A stretch of 64,000 nt of DNA from Caldithrix abyssi DSM 13497 (lineage in GTDB: Bacteria; Calditrichota; Calditrichia; Calditrichales; Calditrichaceae): the NCBI RefSeq assembly GCF_001886815.1, contig NZ_CP018099.1, forward strand, positions 4,338,501-4,402,500, in the 5' to 3' direction. Positions 23,208-31,760 of the stretch are shown here, piece after piece. Position 1 is the first letter of the stretch. Each line of letters opens with the position of its first letter. A program made the translations under genes and the position numbers. The notes under the pieces were generated by a model. It ran no database searches and was not told where the DNA came from. It saw only the letters and a list, made by a program, of their open reading frames with translations.

Positions 23208-24929
23208 ATGTTTACTGTTGAAATCAATGGAAGAAAAATAGAAGCCCGAAACGGCGAAACCATTTTAGACGTATTAAATCGCGCAGGCGCTAAAGTCCCC
23301 ACTCTTTGCCATCTAAAGGGGCTTTTCCCTTCCGGGGCCTGCCGCATCTGTTCAGTTGAAGTAGAAGGTTTCAACACCTTAATTCCCTCCTGCGCCTATC
23401 CGGTTCAGGATGGCATGATCATTAAAACCAATACCCCGCGCGTGGTTAAAGCGCGTAAAACGATTATTGAATTATTGCTGGCCAACCATGTACAGGATTG
23501 TCTGTACTGCGTTCGCAACGGCGATTGCGAGCTTCAGGAATTAGCCGCCGTTTACGGCGTTCGCGAACGACGCTATCCGGCCGGTCCGGAAAAACGCCCG
23601 GTCGATGTATCTTCGCCGTCAATTGTTCACGACCAGAATAAATGTATTTTATGCGGAAAATGCGTGCGTACCTGCGAAGAGATTGTGGGCGTGGCGGCCA
23701 TTGATTTTGTACATCGCGGAAGTAAAACCGTAATCGCGCCGGCCTTCGAGTTCAATTTGAATGTCTCTTCATGCATTGGCTGCGGACAATGCGTTCTGGT
23801 TTGTCCCACAGGCGCTCTGCGCGAACGCAGCTCACTAAAAGAAGTAACGGACGCCCTGCAAAATCCTGAAAAATTTGTGGTGGTGCAACATGCGCCGGCG
23901 GTGTCCGTAACCCTGGCCGAAGAATTTGGCTTAAAAGCGGGTAGCGATGCGGATCGCCTGCTGGTAAACGCCTTAAGGCGCCTGGGCTTTGACCGTGTTT
24001 TTGACACCGCTTTTTCGGCCGACCTGACCATCATGGAAGAGGCCTCGGAGCTGGTGGAACGCCTGCAAAATGGCGGCAGCATACCCATGATGACCAGCTG
24101 TTCCCCGGGTTGGGTAAAATTCGTGGAACAATTCTATCCGGAATTCATCCCCAACCTTTCCACCTGTAAAAGTCCGCAGCAGATGATGGGCGCGGTCATT
24201 AAAAACATTTTCGCCCGCGAACAGGGCATCAGTCCCGATAAAATTTTCAGCGTTTCCGTCATGCCCTGCACGGCTAAAAAGTTTGAGGCGGAGCGCCCCG
24301 AATTTTCGCACAACGGTTACGCCGATATCGACGCCGTTTTGACTACCCGGGAGTTGATTCGTCTGATTCGCATGTACGGCATTGAGTTTGATTCTCTAAA
24401 ACCGGACGAGCCAGACTTACCGTTTGGCAAACGCAGCACGGCCGGTAAACTGTTCGGCGGCACAGGCGGCGTAATGGAAGCCGCTTTAAGAACAGCCTAC
24501 TTTCTGATTACCGGAAAAGAACCGCAAAAGATTGTATTTGAAGAAGTGCGCGGCTTAAAAGGCATTCGCGAAGCCCGCGTCAAAATAGCGGATATTGAAC
24601 TCGGCGTGGCCGTGGCCAACGGAATTCAGAATGCGAAAGCCCTGCTGGAACAAATCAAAGCCGGACGCGACGATCTGCATTTTATTGAAGTAATGACCTG
24701 CCCGGGCGGCTGCGTCGGCGGCGGCGGTCAACCGTTTGACACCTGTCCGGCAAGCATTCGCACACGCCTGCAGGCATTGTACCAGATCGACCGCAATGAA
24801 GCGGTGCGCGCTTCCCATCAAAATCCGCTAATTCAAGAACTTTACGACCGGTATCTGGAACGGCCGTTAAGTCATCGCAGCCATGAGCTGCTGCACACCA
24901 AATACACAGAACGGGATGTGCTAATTTAA
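23208..24929 (+). CDS. hydA: Bifurcating [FeFe]-hydrogenase catalytic subunit HydA
   Basis: A 573-residue catalytic subunit. I chose ATG 23208 because TTAGGAGA lies just ahead; an ATG at 23190 overlaps hydB. In order: plant-type [2Fe-2S] domain (about 30-75), His-Cys [4Fe-4S] site HVQDCLYCVRNGDC (about 100), two [4Fe-4S] clusters (CILCGKCVRTC, CIGCGQCVLVC), then the H-cluster domain with L1 TSCSPGW (about 295), L2 MPCTAKKFE (about 352) and L3 VMTCPGGCVGGGGQP (about 498). The enzyme interconverts H2 with protons plus NADH and reduced ferredoxin. L1 has Ser where clostridial CpI has a second Cys, and an extra Cys occurs in LSTCKSPQQ. Confidence 0.95.
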   Translation: MFTVEINGRKIEARNGETILDVLNRAGAKVPTLCHLKGLFPSGACRICSVEVEGFNTLIPSCAYPVQDGMIIKTNTPRVVKARKTIIELLLANHVQDCLYCVRNGDCELQELAAVYGVRERRYPAGPEKRPVDVSSPSIVHDQNKCILCGKCVRTCEEIVGVAAIDFVHRGSKTVIAPAFEFNLNVSSCIGCGQCVLVCPTGALRERSSLKEVTDALQNPEKFVVVQHAPAVSVTLAEEFGLKAGSDADRLLVNALRRLGFDRVFDTAFSADLTIMEEASELVERLQNGGSIPMMTSCSPGWVKFVEQFYPEFIPNLSTCKSPQQMMGAVIKNIFAREQGISPDKIFSVSVMPCTAKKFEAERPEFSHNGYADIDAVLTTRELIRLIRMYGIEFDSLKPDEPDLPFGKRSTAGKLFGGTGGVMEAALRTAYFLITGKEPQKIVFEEVRGLKGIREARVKIADIELGVAVANGIQNAKALLEQIKAGRDDLHFIEVMTCPGGCVGGGGQPFDTCPASIRTRLQALYQIDRNEAVRASHQNPLIQELYDRYLERPLSHRSHELLHTKYTERDVLI

Positions 24930-26953
24930 TGGGAACAACCATGGAATTAATTTACACTGAAAAAGAGCGTTGCCGTGTTTGTTACACCTGCGTGCGGGAC
25001 TGTCCGGCTAAAGCCATTCGGATCCGCAACGGCCAGGCCGAGGTGATTACCGAACGCTGCATCGGCTGCGGAAATTGCGTTAAGGTGTGCCGCCAGCAGG
25101 CTAAACAGGTTTACAATTCCATTCCGGAAACGCTAAAGCTGCTGGAGTCGAAAAAAAACACGGCCGCCATTTTAGCTCCGAGTTTTCCGGGCGAGTTCGT
25201 GGATTATGACCCGGAACAGGTTGTCTCCATGGTGCGCGCTCTGGGATTTAAGTATGTAAACGAGGTGGCTTTTGGCGCCGATTTAGTGGCCGCGCAATAT
25301 CGGCAACTAATTAAACAAAACGGTCAAAAAAGCTACATCGCCACCACCTGCCCGGCGCTGGTCACCTATGTTAAAAAATACCATCCGGCCCTGGTGCCCT
25401 ATCTGGCGCCTATTGTTTCGCCTATGGTAGCCACAGCCAGAGCCTTAAGAAAAAAATACGGGCCGGATTTAACCATTGTTTTTATCGGACCCTGTTTCGC
25501 CAAAAAAGCAGAAGCGCAGTGGGAAGAAACCGGCCATGACATCGACGGCGTGCTAACCTTTGCCGAGTTGCGCCGCCTTTTTGAACTAAAAAAAATAAAC
25601 GGCCAAAACCTTCCGCCCTCAGATTTTGATCCGCCCTATCCCGACCTGGGCATGATCTTTCCGGTAACGCGCGGGCTGGTTCAAACATCGCGTTTAAGCG
25701 ACGACATCATCGCCGGCGAGGTGATCGCCACAGACGGCAAAATGAATTTTGTGCATGCCATTAAAGAATATGAAAAAGGCGAATTGCAAACGCGCCTGTT
25801 AGAAGTGCTCTGCTGCACCGGCTGCATCATGGGGCCGGGCTTCAGCCAGGAAAATCCATACTTTTTACGGCGCACGGCGGTCAGCAAGTACGCCAGCAAT
25901 CGCTTACAGATTAATCGTCAGCGCATGTCAGAGGCGGAATGGCAGGAATATTCTTCTTTGAATCTTTCCATCTCCTTCGAACCAGAAAATCTGGACGATC
26001 CGCTACCCACCAGAGAAGAAATTGAATCGGTTTTACGACGCATGGGTAAAGAGAAGCCGGAAGACGAGCTGGATTGCGGCGCCTGCGGTTACGAAACCTG
26101 CCGCGAACACGCCGTTGCCATTTTAAAAGGCCTGGCCGAAAGCGAAATGTGCCTGCCCTACACCATCGATCGTTTAAAATCGTCGTTACAGGAATTAAAT
26201 CTTTCGCACGAGCAATTAGCTTCCACCCGTCAGGCGCTGATCAACGCCGAAAAGCTGGCCAGCATGGGGCAGCTCTCGGCCGGCATTGCCCATGAAATCA
26301 ACAATCCGCTGGGCGTCATTCTTCTTTACGGCAAAACCATGCTGGAAGATTGTCCGCCGGATTCGGAAGAATATCAGGATTTACAAATGATCGTCGAACA
26401 GGCCGAACGATGCAAGAATATTGTTTCTGGCTTGCTTAATTTTGCCCGTAAAAACAAAGTTAACCTTAAACCGACCAATGTGCGTGATTTAATCGACCGT
26501 TGTCTGAAAACCATCATCAAACCAGATAACATTCAGATCGAAGTAGAGCACCGCCTGAAAACGGAGATTGTGGAAGTGGACGCCGATCAGATCATTCAGG
26601 TGTTGACCAATTTGATCAACAACGCCATTGAAGCCATGCCTCAGGGCGGCGCCATTCGTATCCAAACGCTCGACCATCAAAATGAGTGGCAAATCATCGT
26701 CGAAGACAACGGTTGCGGCATCCCGGATCACATTCTGCCTAAAATCTTTGAACCGTTGTTTACGACCAAAAAAGAAGGAAAGGGCACCGGTCTGGGCCTG
26801 GCCGTTACTTACGGAATTATTAAAATGCATCACGGCAAAATTGACGTGTGGTCCAATGCCGATCCGCAAAAAGGCCCCACAGGAACGCGTTTTACCATAA
26901 CGCTGCCCAAACAGGGAGCCTGGCAGACCATTTTAAATAGCGATAAACATTAA
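24929..26953 (+). CDS. Sensory [FeFe]-hydrogenase-like histidine kinase (ferredoxin, H-cluster-like, FeS, HisKA, HATPase fusion)
   Basis: A 674-residue cytoplasmic fusion protein; its ATG overlaps the hydA stop. In order: two-[4Fe-4S] ferredoxin (about 10-60: CRVCYTCVRDCP, CIGCGNCVKVC), an [FeFe]-hydrogenase-like domain (about 75-345) with altered motifs TTCPALV (about 137-143), GPCFAKK (about 185-191) and EVLCCTGCIMGPG (about 290-302), a CODH/RnfB-type Fe-S motif CGACGYETC (about 384), a coiled linker, HisKA with AGIAHEINNP (His about 455), and HATPase with NLINNAIEA, DNGCGIPD and GKGTGLGLA. Sensory hydrogenases (HydS; HydDB group C1 is kinase-linked) bind H2 and signal rather than turn over fast. 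Input to a kinase in one chain is clear here; the ligand is inferred. Confidence 0.9.
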   Translation: MGTTMELIYTEKERCRVCYTCVRDCPAKAIRIRNGQAEVITERCIGCGNCVKVCRQQAKQVYNSIPETLKLLESKKNTAAILAPSFPGEFVDYDPEQVVSMVRALGFKYVNEVAFGADLVAAQYRQLIKQNGQKSYIATTCPALVTYVKKYHPALVPYLAPIVSPMVATARALRKKYGPDLTIVFIGPCFAKKAEAQWEETGHDIDGVLTFAELRRLFELKKINGQNLPPSDFDPPYPDLGMIFPVTRGLVQTSRLSDDIIAGEVIATDGKMNFVHAIKEYEKGELQTRLLEVLCCTGCIMGPGFSQENPYFLRRTAVSKYASNRLQINRQRMSEAEWQEYSSLNLSISFEPENLDDPLPTREEIESVLRRMGKEKPEDELDCGACGYETCREHAVAILKGLAESEMCLPYTIDRLKSSLQELNLSHEQLASTRQALINAEKLASMGQLSAGIAHEINNPLGVILLYGKTMLEDCPPDSEEYQDLQMIVEQAERCKNIVSGLLNFARKNKVNLKPTNVRDLIDRCLKTIIKPDNIQIEVEHRLKTEIVEVDADQIIQVLTNLINNAIEAMPQGGAIRIQTLDHQNEWQIIVEDNGCGIPDHILPKIFEPLFTTKKEGKGTGLGLAVTYGIIKMHHGKIDVWSNADPQKGPTGTRFTITLPKQGAWQTILNSDKH

Positions 26954-26979
26954 GACGCATCATGGAGTCCTCCTCAAAC

Positions 26980-27012
26980 GGGGAATGCAAATTCCCCGCC
27001 CCCTTGCGGGGG
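26980..27012. promoter_or_regulatory. Two tandem hairpins after the sensor kinase gene
   Basis: GGGGAAT/ATTCCCC with loop GCAA (26980-26997), then CCCCC/GGGGG with loop TTGC (26999-27012). They separate the hydC-B-A-kinase transcript from the response-regulator genes and may stabilise or end the upstream mRNA; there is no T run directly after. A looser inverted repeat (ACGGGAGTATC near 27052 and GATAATGCTCCCGT near 27101) follows in the same gap. Confidence 0.5.
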
Positions 27013-27155
27013 AAGGAGATAAAAAAATTGAAATTCTGGGATTTAAGGTACGGGAGTATCCTAAATGTTGATAAAACAGAAAACTGAAAGTTGAATTTTG
27101 ATAATGCTCCCGTTTGAGTTAAAAAATCTAAAAAAATTTCGGAAAGGCGCTCAAG

Positions 27156-27551
27156 ATGAGTGAAAAGAAAAAAATTCTGATTGCAGACGATGATTTTGAT
27201 ATGTTGGAACAATTAAAAATGCAGCTGCAGGCCAAAGGCTTTGAAGTGATTGCCTGCGAATCGCAGGTCGAGGCCGAAAGCCAGCTGGAACAATTTAAAC
27301 CGCACCTGGCCATTTACGATTTAATGATGGATGACGTGGATAGCGGTTTTGTGTTAAGTTATAAAACCAAAAAGAAGTACCCGGACGTTCCGGTAATCAT
27401 CATTACGGCGGTAACGCATGAAACCGGTTTAAAATTCGACGTTTCAACCGAAGAGACCAAAAACTGGATTAAAGCCGACGTTATTTTAAACAAAGACATT
27501 CGTTTTGAACAGTTGTTCAAAGAGATCAATCGTTTATTAGGAGAAGACTAA
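27156..27551 (+). CDS. Stand-alone receiver-domain response regulator
   Basis: A 131-residue single receiver domain: acidic pocket IADDDFD (about 9-15), phosphoacceptor Asp55 in AIYDLMMDD, the Thr in VIIITAVTHET, and a Lys in VILNKDIRFEQL. There is no DNA-binding or enzymatic output domain. GGAAAGG precedes the ATG. It lies about 200 bases after the hydrogenase-like kinase, so it is a likely first acceptor of its phosphate. The TAATG overlap couples it to the next gene, a receiver-kinase hybrid, suggesting a phosphorelay. Confidence 0.88.
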   Translation: MSEKKKILIADDDFDMLEQLKMQLQAKGFEVIACESQVEAESQLEQFKPHLAIYDLMMDDVDSGFVLSYKTKKKYPDVPVIIITAVTHETGLKFDVSTEETKNWIKADVILNKDIRFEQLFKEINRLLGED

Positions 27552-28693
27552 TGCAAGCGCTTAAAGTGCTGGTGGCCGACGACGAAATCGGCATGCGAAA
27601 AGGCGTACAAAAAGTTTTAAAAAAGGCCCATTTTAAATTAGAAAAGCTGGATCATGAAATCCGTTTTGAAATTTTAGAAGCGGAAGACGGACGGCAAACC
27701 ATTGAACTACTACAAAAAGAGCCCATCGATTTGCTGCTGCTGGACTACAAAATGCCCGAAGTCAGCGGACTCGAAGTGCTGGAATGGATAAAAAAGGAAA
27801 AACGCGACGTAACAACCATCATGATTACCGCCTACGCCTCGCTGGATGTGGCGGTTAGCGCCACCAAAAACGGCGCGTTTGATTTTTTGGCCAAACCGTT
27901 TACGCCCGAAGAGCTACGCACGGTCGTCGAAAAAGCCACACGCAACTTAATCGCGCAACGCGAGGCCAAAAGGCTGGCCGAAGAAAAACGGAAAATTCGC
28001 TTCCAATTTCTATCGGTGCTGGCGCACGAATTAAAAGCGCCCATCGCCGCGGTAGAAAGTTACCTGAGATTGATGCAGGGGCGAGCCGCAGGAGAAGAGC
28101 TAAAAAATTACGACCACATCATCAGCCGCTCGTTAATCCGCCTGGAAGGCATGCGTAAACTGATCTTTGACTTACTGGATTTAACGCGCATTGAATCCGG
28201 CGAAAAAAAGCGCGAACTGCGCACGATCGACCTGGTGCCCATCGCCAAAAATTCCATCGAAACGCTAAGCGTTCTGGCCAGCGAACGGGACATCGAAATT
28301 ACGCTCAAGGCGCCGGAATCTCTTAAGCTGACAGCCGATCATAGCGAACTGGAAATCATCTTAAACAATTTGATCTCCAATGCCATTAAATACAACAAAG
28401 ATCATGGAAAGGTAGAAGTAATCTTAAAAGAAAGCGATTCGCAGGTCATTATCCAGGTTTCCGATACCGGCATCGGCATGACGCCCGAAGAACAGAGCCG
28501 TTTATTTCAGGAATTTGTGCGCATTAAAAACGAACAAACGCGCAACGTTCTGGGCAGCGGACTGGGACTATCGATTGTTAAAAAAATTGCTCAACTTTAC
28601 AACGGAACGGTTTCCGTAAAAAGTGAAAAAAATGTTGGCAGTACGTTTACTGTCGCTTTGCCGATCCAACAGGAGCAGCAGGTAAAAGAGTAA
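27551..28693 (+). CDS. Receiver-histidine kinase hybrid (REC-HisKA-HATPase)
   Basis: A 380-residue cytoplasmic protein with an N-terminal receiver (Asp65 in LLLLDYKMPEVSG, conserved Thr in IMITAYAS, Lys in FLAKPFTPEE), a short helix, then HisKA with His159 in FLSVLAHELKAPI and a HATPase domain (NLISNAIKYN, DTGIGMTPEE, GSGLGLSIV). No sensor or membrane region is present, so its kinase activity is probably set by phosphorylation of its own receiver. Its start overlaps the stop of the preceding receiver gene. Together with the hydrogenase-like kinase it forms a chain with no local transcription factor at the end. Confidence 0.9.
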   Translation: MQALKVLVADDEIGMRKGVQKVLKKAHFKLEKLDHEIRFEILEAEDGRQTIELLQKEPIDLLLLDYKMPEVSGLEVLEWIKKEKRDVTTIMITAYASLDVAVSATKNGAFDFLAKPFTPEELRTVVEKATRNLIAQREAKRLAEEKRKIRFQFLSVLAHELKAPIAAVESYLRLMQGRAAGEELKNYDHIISRSLIRLEGMRKLIFDLLDLTRIESGEKKRELRTIDLVPIAKNSIETLSVLASERDIEITLKAPESLKLTADHSELEIILNNLISNAIKYNKDHGKVEVILKESDSQVIIQVSDTGIGMTPEEQSRLFQEFVRIKNEQTRNVLGSGLGLSIVKKIAQLYNGTVSVKSEKNVGSTFTVALPIQQEQQVKE

Positions 28694-28776
28694 ACCGGCT
28701 GGCGACACGCAGGCAAAGCGCGCCCAAAATACTGCCACAAGTCAGTCAAATTAATTAATCAGGAACGAAGGTTAAA

Positions 28777-29163
28777 ATGAACGTCAACACACACCATAAA
28801 ATAGACCGTAACCTTTGCGGCACGCCCGTCGAGTTAAAAGAAGGCGTTGCGCGAGTTTCTTTAACCGCAAGCGAGCCGATGGTGGCCGATGAACTCGGCC
28901 TGGTTCATGGAGGCTTCATCTTCGGCCTGGCCGATTACGCAGCCATGTTAGCTGTGAACCATCCCAATGTTGTGTTAGCGCGGGCTCACGTTGATTTTTT
29001 AAAACCGGTAAAGGTCGGCGATAAATTGATCGCAGAAGCAAGAATAACCGAGCAGGAAAAAAACAAAGCGCTGGTGGAAGTAATCGTGAAAAAAAGCAAA
29101 GACATGGTGTTTTCAGGCAAATTTTTCTGTGTTATCACCAGACATCATGTTCTGGAAGGCTAA
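28777..29163 (+). CDS. Hotdog-fold thioesterase (PaaI-like)
   Basis: A 128-residue hotdog protein: LVHGGFIFGLADYAAMLAVNHPN is the typical PaaI/YiiD-like active helix region and VLARAHVDFLKPVKVGDKLIAEARI the following strand pair. The His-Gly-Gly motif and the Asp in LADYA are consistent with acyl-CoA thioesterase activity. Substrate is unknown. It sits between the receiver-kinase gene and hydE in the same direction; a link to hydrogenase biology is not obvious. AGGAACGAAGG precedes the ATG. Confidence 0.75.
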   Translation: MNVNTHHKIDRNLCGTPVELKEGVARVSLTASEPMVADELGLVHGGFIFGLADYAAMLAVNHPNVVLARAHVDFLKPVKVGDKLIAEARITEQEKNKALVEVIVKKSKDMVFSGKFFCVITRHHVLEG

Positions 29164-29343
29164 ACAAATTTAAAAGAAATCCATCCCGCGCCGGCAAGGT
29201 CGCTTTACCATTGCCGCTCGCGCAACCGCCGAGGTTTAAAATCAGATTAAAACCGATTCTGTTAACAGACAAACAAGCGGGGCAGACCTTCCGCAGCATT
29301 AAAGGAATCAAAAACAAACGCAGACGTCAGGGAAACACCTAAC

Positions 29344-30399
29344 ATGCTGAGCAAAAACGAAATCATTCGCTGGTTAAAGGAAAAAGATGCGCAACGGTTA
29401 GAAGCCCTATGGCTACAGGCCGATCGCATCAGAGAACAATACGTGGGCAATACCGTGTATTTTCGCGGCATCATCGAAATTTCCAACTACTGTGCGCGCT
29501 ATTGTAAATATTGCGGCATCAACGCCGGCAACAAAACCCTCAAACGCTACCGCCTATCCATGGACGAGATTTTGACCGTTGCGCAAACTATTGAGCGACT
29601 GGATTACGGCACGGTAGTGCTGCAGGCCGGCGAGGACCCCGCTTTAAGCGGCGAATGGATCACAGAACTCATTAAACGCATTAAAAACGAAAGCGATCTG
29701 GCCGTCACGCTCAGCCTGGGAGAACGAACGCCGGAAGAACTCGAAGCCTGGCGTCTGGCTGGCGCCGATCGCTATTTACTTAAGTTCGAAACCGCCGATC
29801 TCAGGCTGTTTAACGAAATTCATCCCCTGCAAAACAACGGGCCGTGGAAAAATCGACTTGAAATTTTGCATTTTTTAAAACAAATTGGCTACGAGACGGG
29901 CAGCGGAATCATGATTGGCCTGCCCGGTCAAACTTACGACGAACTGGCCGAGGCCATTTTGCTGTTTCAAGAGCTGGATTTGGACATGATTGGCAACGGG
30001 CCGTTCATACCGCATCCCGACACGCCTCTGGGAAAGGAATATGAGCGAATGAAAAATTCCGATCAACAGGCGCCGAACGACGCATTGACCACCTGTAAAG
30101 TAAACGCTTTAACGCGTATGGTCTGCCCCACGGTCAACATTCCCTCCACAACGGCTCTGGCCACCATTGACCGGCAGCAAGGTCGCGAAAACGGCTTGTT
30201 GCGCGGCGCCAATGTGATCATGCCCGATTTTACGCCCCTACCCTACCGCCAGTGGTACGAAATCTACCCCGGACGATTACAGGCTTACAAACCGCCCGAA
30301 GAACAACACGCGCTGCTGTTGAAAATGTTACACAAAATCGGGCGAACCATGGGGCGCGGCAAAGGCGTTTCTTTAAACTATTTAAAAAAGAGAGATTGA
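29344..30399 (+). CDS. hydE: [FeFe]-hydrogenase maturase HydE (radical SAM)
   Basis: A 351-residue radical SAM enzyme with the CX3CX2C cluster motif in NYCARYCKYCGINAGN (Cys50, 54, 57), GLPGQTYDELAEA and NGPFIPHPDTPLG typical of HydE, and a BATS-like C-terminal part (VNIPSTTALATID, GANVIMPDFTPLPYR). HydE converts the HydG-derived Fe(CO)2(CN)Cys synthon toward the diiron subcluster. It begins the maturation block hydE, membrane protein, hydG, aspartase, hydF. The 180 bases upstream show no clear promoter, and the ribosome site is weak. Confidence 0.92.
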   Translation: MLSKNEIIRWLKEKDAQRLEALWLQADRIREQYVGNTVYFRGIIEISNYCARYCKYCGINAGNKTLKRYRLSMDEILTVAQTIERLDYGTVVLQAGEDPALSGEWITELIKRIKNESDLAVTLSLGERTPEELEAWRLAGADRYLLKFETADLRLFNEIHPLQNNGPWKNRLEILHFLKQIGYETGSGIMIGLPGQTYDELAEAILLFQELDLDMIGNGPFIPHPDTPLGKEYERMKNSDQQAPNDALTTCKVNALTRMVCPTVNIPSTTALATIDRQQGRENGLLRGANVIMPDFTPLPYRQWYEIYPGRLQAYKPPEEQHALLLKMLHKIGRTMGRGKGVSLNYLKKRD

Positions 30400-30432
30400 A
30401 CTTTTGATTCTTAGATATAAATGGGGGATGTC

Positions 30433-31593
30433 ATGAAATTCAGGTTCTATTTTTTACTCCTTTGTGTTTTTAGTTTAAGCTCAGCGCTTTATGCCGGTGA
30501 TGTTGACCGTCTGAAACCCCCTGTCTGGGTTTACGAAAACGGCTTTACTCCCACAGGCGTCAGCTTCTGGGCCAGCGGCGGCGCCGGCATCGCCAATCCG
30601 CACAATGCTGAAGTTTTGTTTTACAATCCAGGCAGTCGGATAAAAACAGAATATGTGTTTTTAATGGGCGGATTAAAACATTTTGAAAAATCATTCTTCC
30701 AGATCCAGGATTTAGAAATAAAAATTGGCGGTAAATGGTTATTACCATCTTACTTGCTGATCGGCCGCCGTTTTAATTCAGGATTTCTGTTCTTAGGATT
30801 TCAAAACGTTTACCATTTTAAAAAGAAATTCATATCTAAAGTGGTTACAATTGAACAGCCGGAAGGAACCGGTGAATTTTTAACCAATGTGGAAGAGCAG
30901 TCATTGCAGAATTTTTTTATTGGCTTTAACCGGCCCTTTCTTACTCATTTCAATTTTGGCCTTAAAATTGGATTGTTACGCCATTCTTTGAGCGGTGAAA
31001 TAGGGCACAGGAAAATCGATTCTAAGACCGGTTACAGCTATAATTTGAATTTAGGGTTGAATTATAAAATAAATGATCAGCTTCAAATGGCGCTAACTTA
31101 TCGATACCTTGATCCGCTGAAATACAAATTCCGGCTGGAAGCGCCCATGGTTTCGGATAATTACGACAGTATTGAATATGTTATGACTGAAATAGAAAGG
31201 CATTTTCGTTTACCCTGGTTTCTGGATTTTGGCATTCATTTAAAACCAGCAAAATCATTGCAACTTATGCTCAAACTGGAATATCAGGAATGGAAGAAAG
31301 TATCTAAATATTACGATAACCGGCTGCAACTGGCGTTAGGCGCTACTATTACACCAAATGAAAAATGGCAGTTAAGTTTTGGCGCTTTTACCAGCGGCCA
31401 ATACCCGCAAAAAGACGACGATTTAGAAGATACGCCGTTTGTAACAGCCGGTATTGATTATCAGTTAAAATCTGGTTTATTGTTTTCCATAAGCGCTTTA
31501 AGCAATACTTTTTTTGTGAATCAAGTAAACGACAATGCAAAACAAATGGATCGCAGTCAGATTTTGTTTGGGATGGCGTGGGCGTTGGAATAA
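30433..31593 (+). CDS. Outer-membrane beta-barrel protein (UPF0164/FadL-like), inserted among hyd maturases
   Basis: A 386-residue protein from ATG 30433 (GGGGGAT ahead; the in-frame ATG 30421 is the ribosome-site region). Residues 1-21 are a signal peptide (MKFRFYFLLLCVFSLSSALYAG). The N-terminal GVSFWASGGAGIANPHNAEVLFYNPG resembles the PorV/UPF0164 start that lists a Gly-rich turn then a YNPG motif. The rest alternates hydrophobic strands, ending with a barrel-type strand (SQILFGMAWALE). It has no known role in H-cluster assembly. It sits 33 bases after hydE, so it may be co-transcribed. Confidence 0.65.
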   Translation: MKFRFYFLLLCVFSLSSALYAGDVDRLKPPVWVYENGFTPTGVSFWASGGAGIANPHNAEVLFYNPGSRIKTEYVFLMGGLKHFEKSFFQIQDLEIKIGGKWLLPSYLLIGRRFNSGFLFLGFQNVYHFKKKFISKVVTIEQPEGTGEFLTNVEEQSLQNFFIGFNRPFLTHFNFGLKIGLLRHSLSGEIGHRKIDSKTGYSYNLNLGLNYKINDQLQMALTYRYLDPLKYKFRLEAPMVSDNYDSIEYVMTEIERHFRLPWFLDFGIHLKPAKSLQLMLKLEYQEWKKVSKYYDNRLQLALGATITPNEKWQLSFGAFTSGQYPQKDDDLEDTPFVTAGIDYQLKSGLLFSISALSNTFFVNQVNDNAKQMDRSQILFGMAWALE

Positions 31594-31760
31594 CCTAATA
31601 TCGGCTCTCTGCGAATTTGAGGCAGGAATCGGGATGGATTTAATATCTTTTAAAAATCCATCCTCCGCCCCGTTGTGTGCGCTAAAGGAAATTGGAGCTA
31701 ATGTGTTAATTTGAGGAAAATACTGAGATAAAAACAAATCATTTATAAGGAAGAAACACT

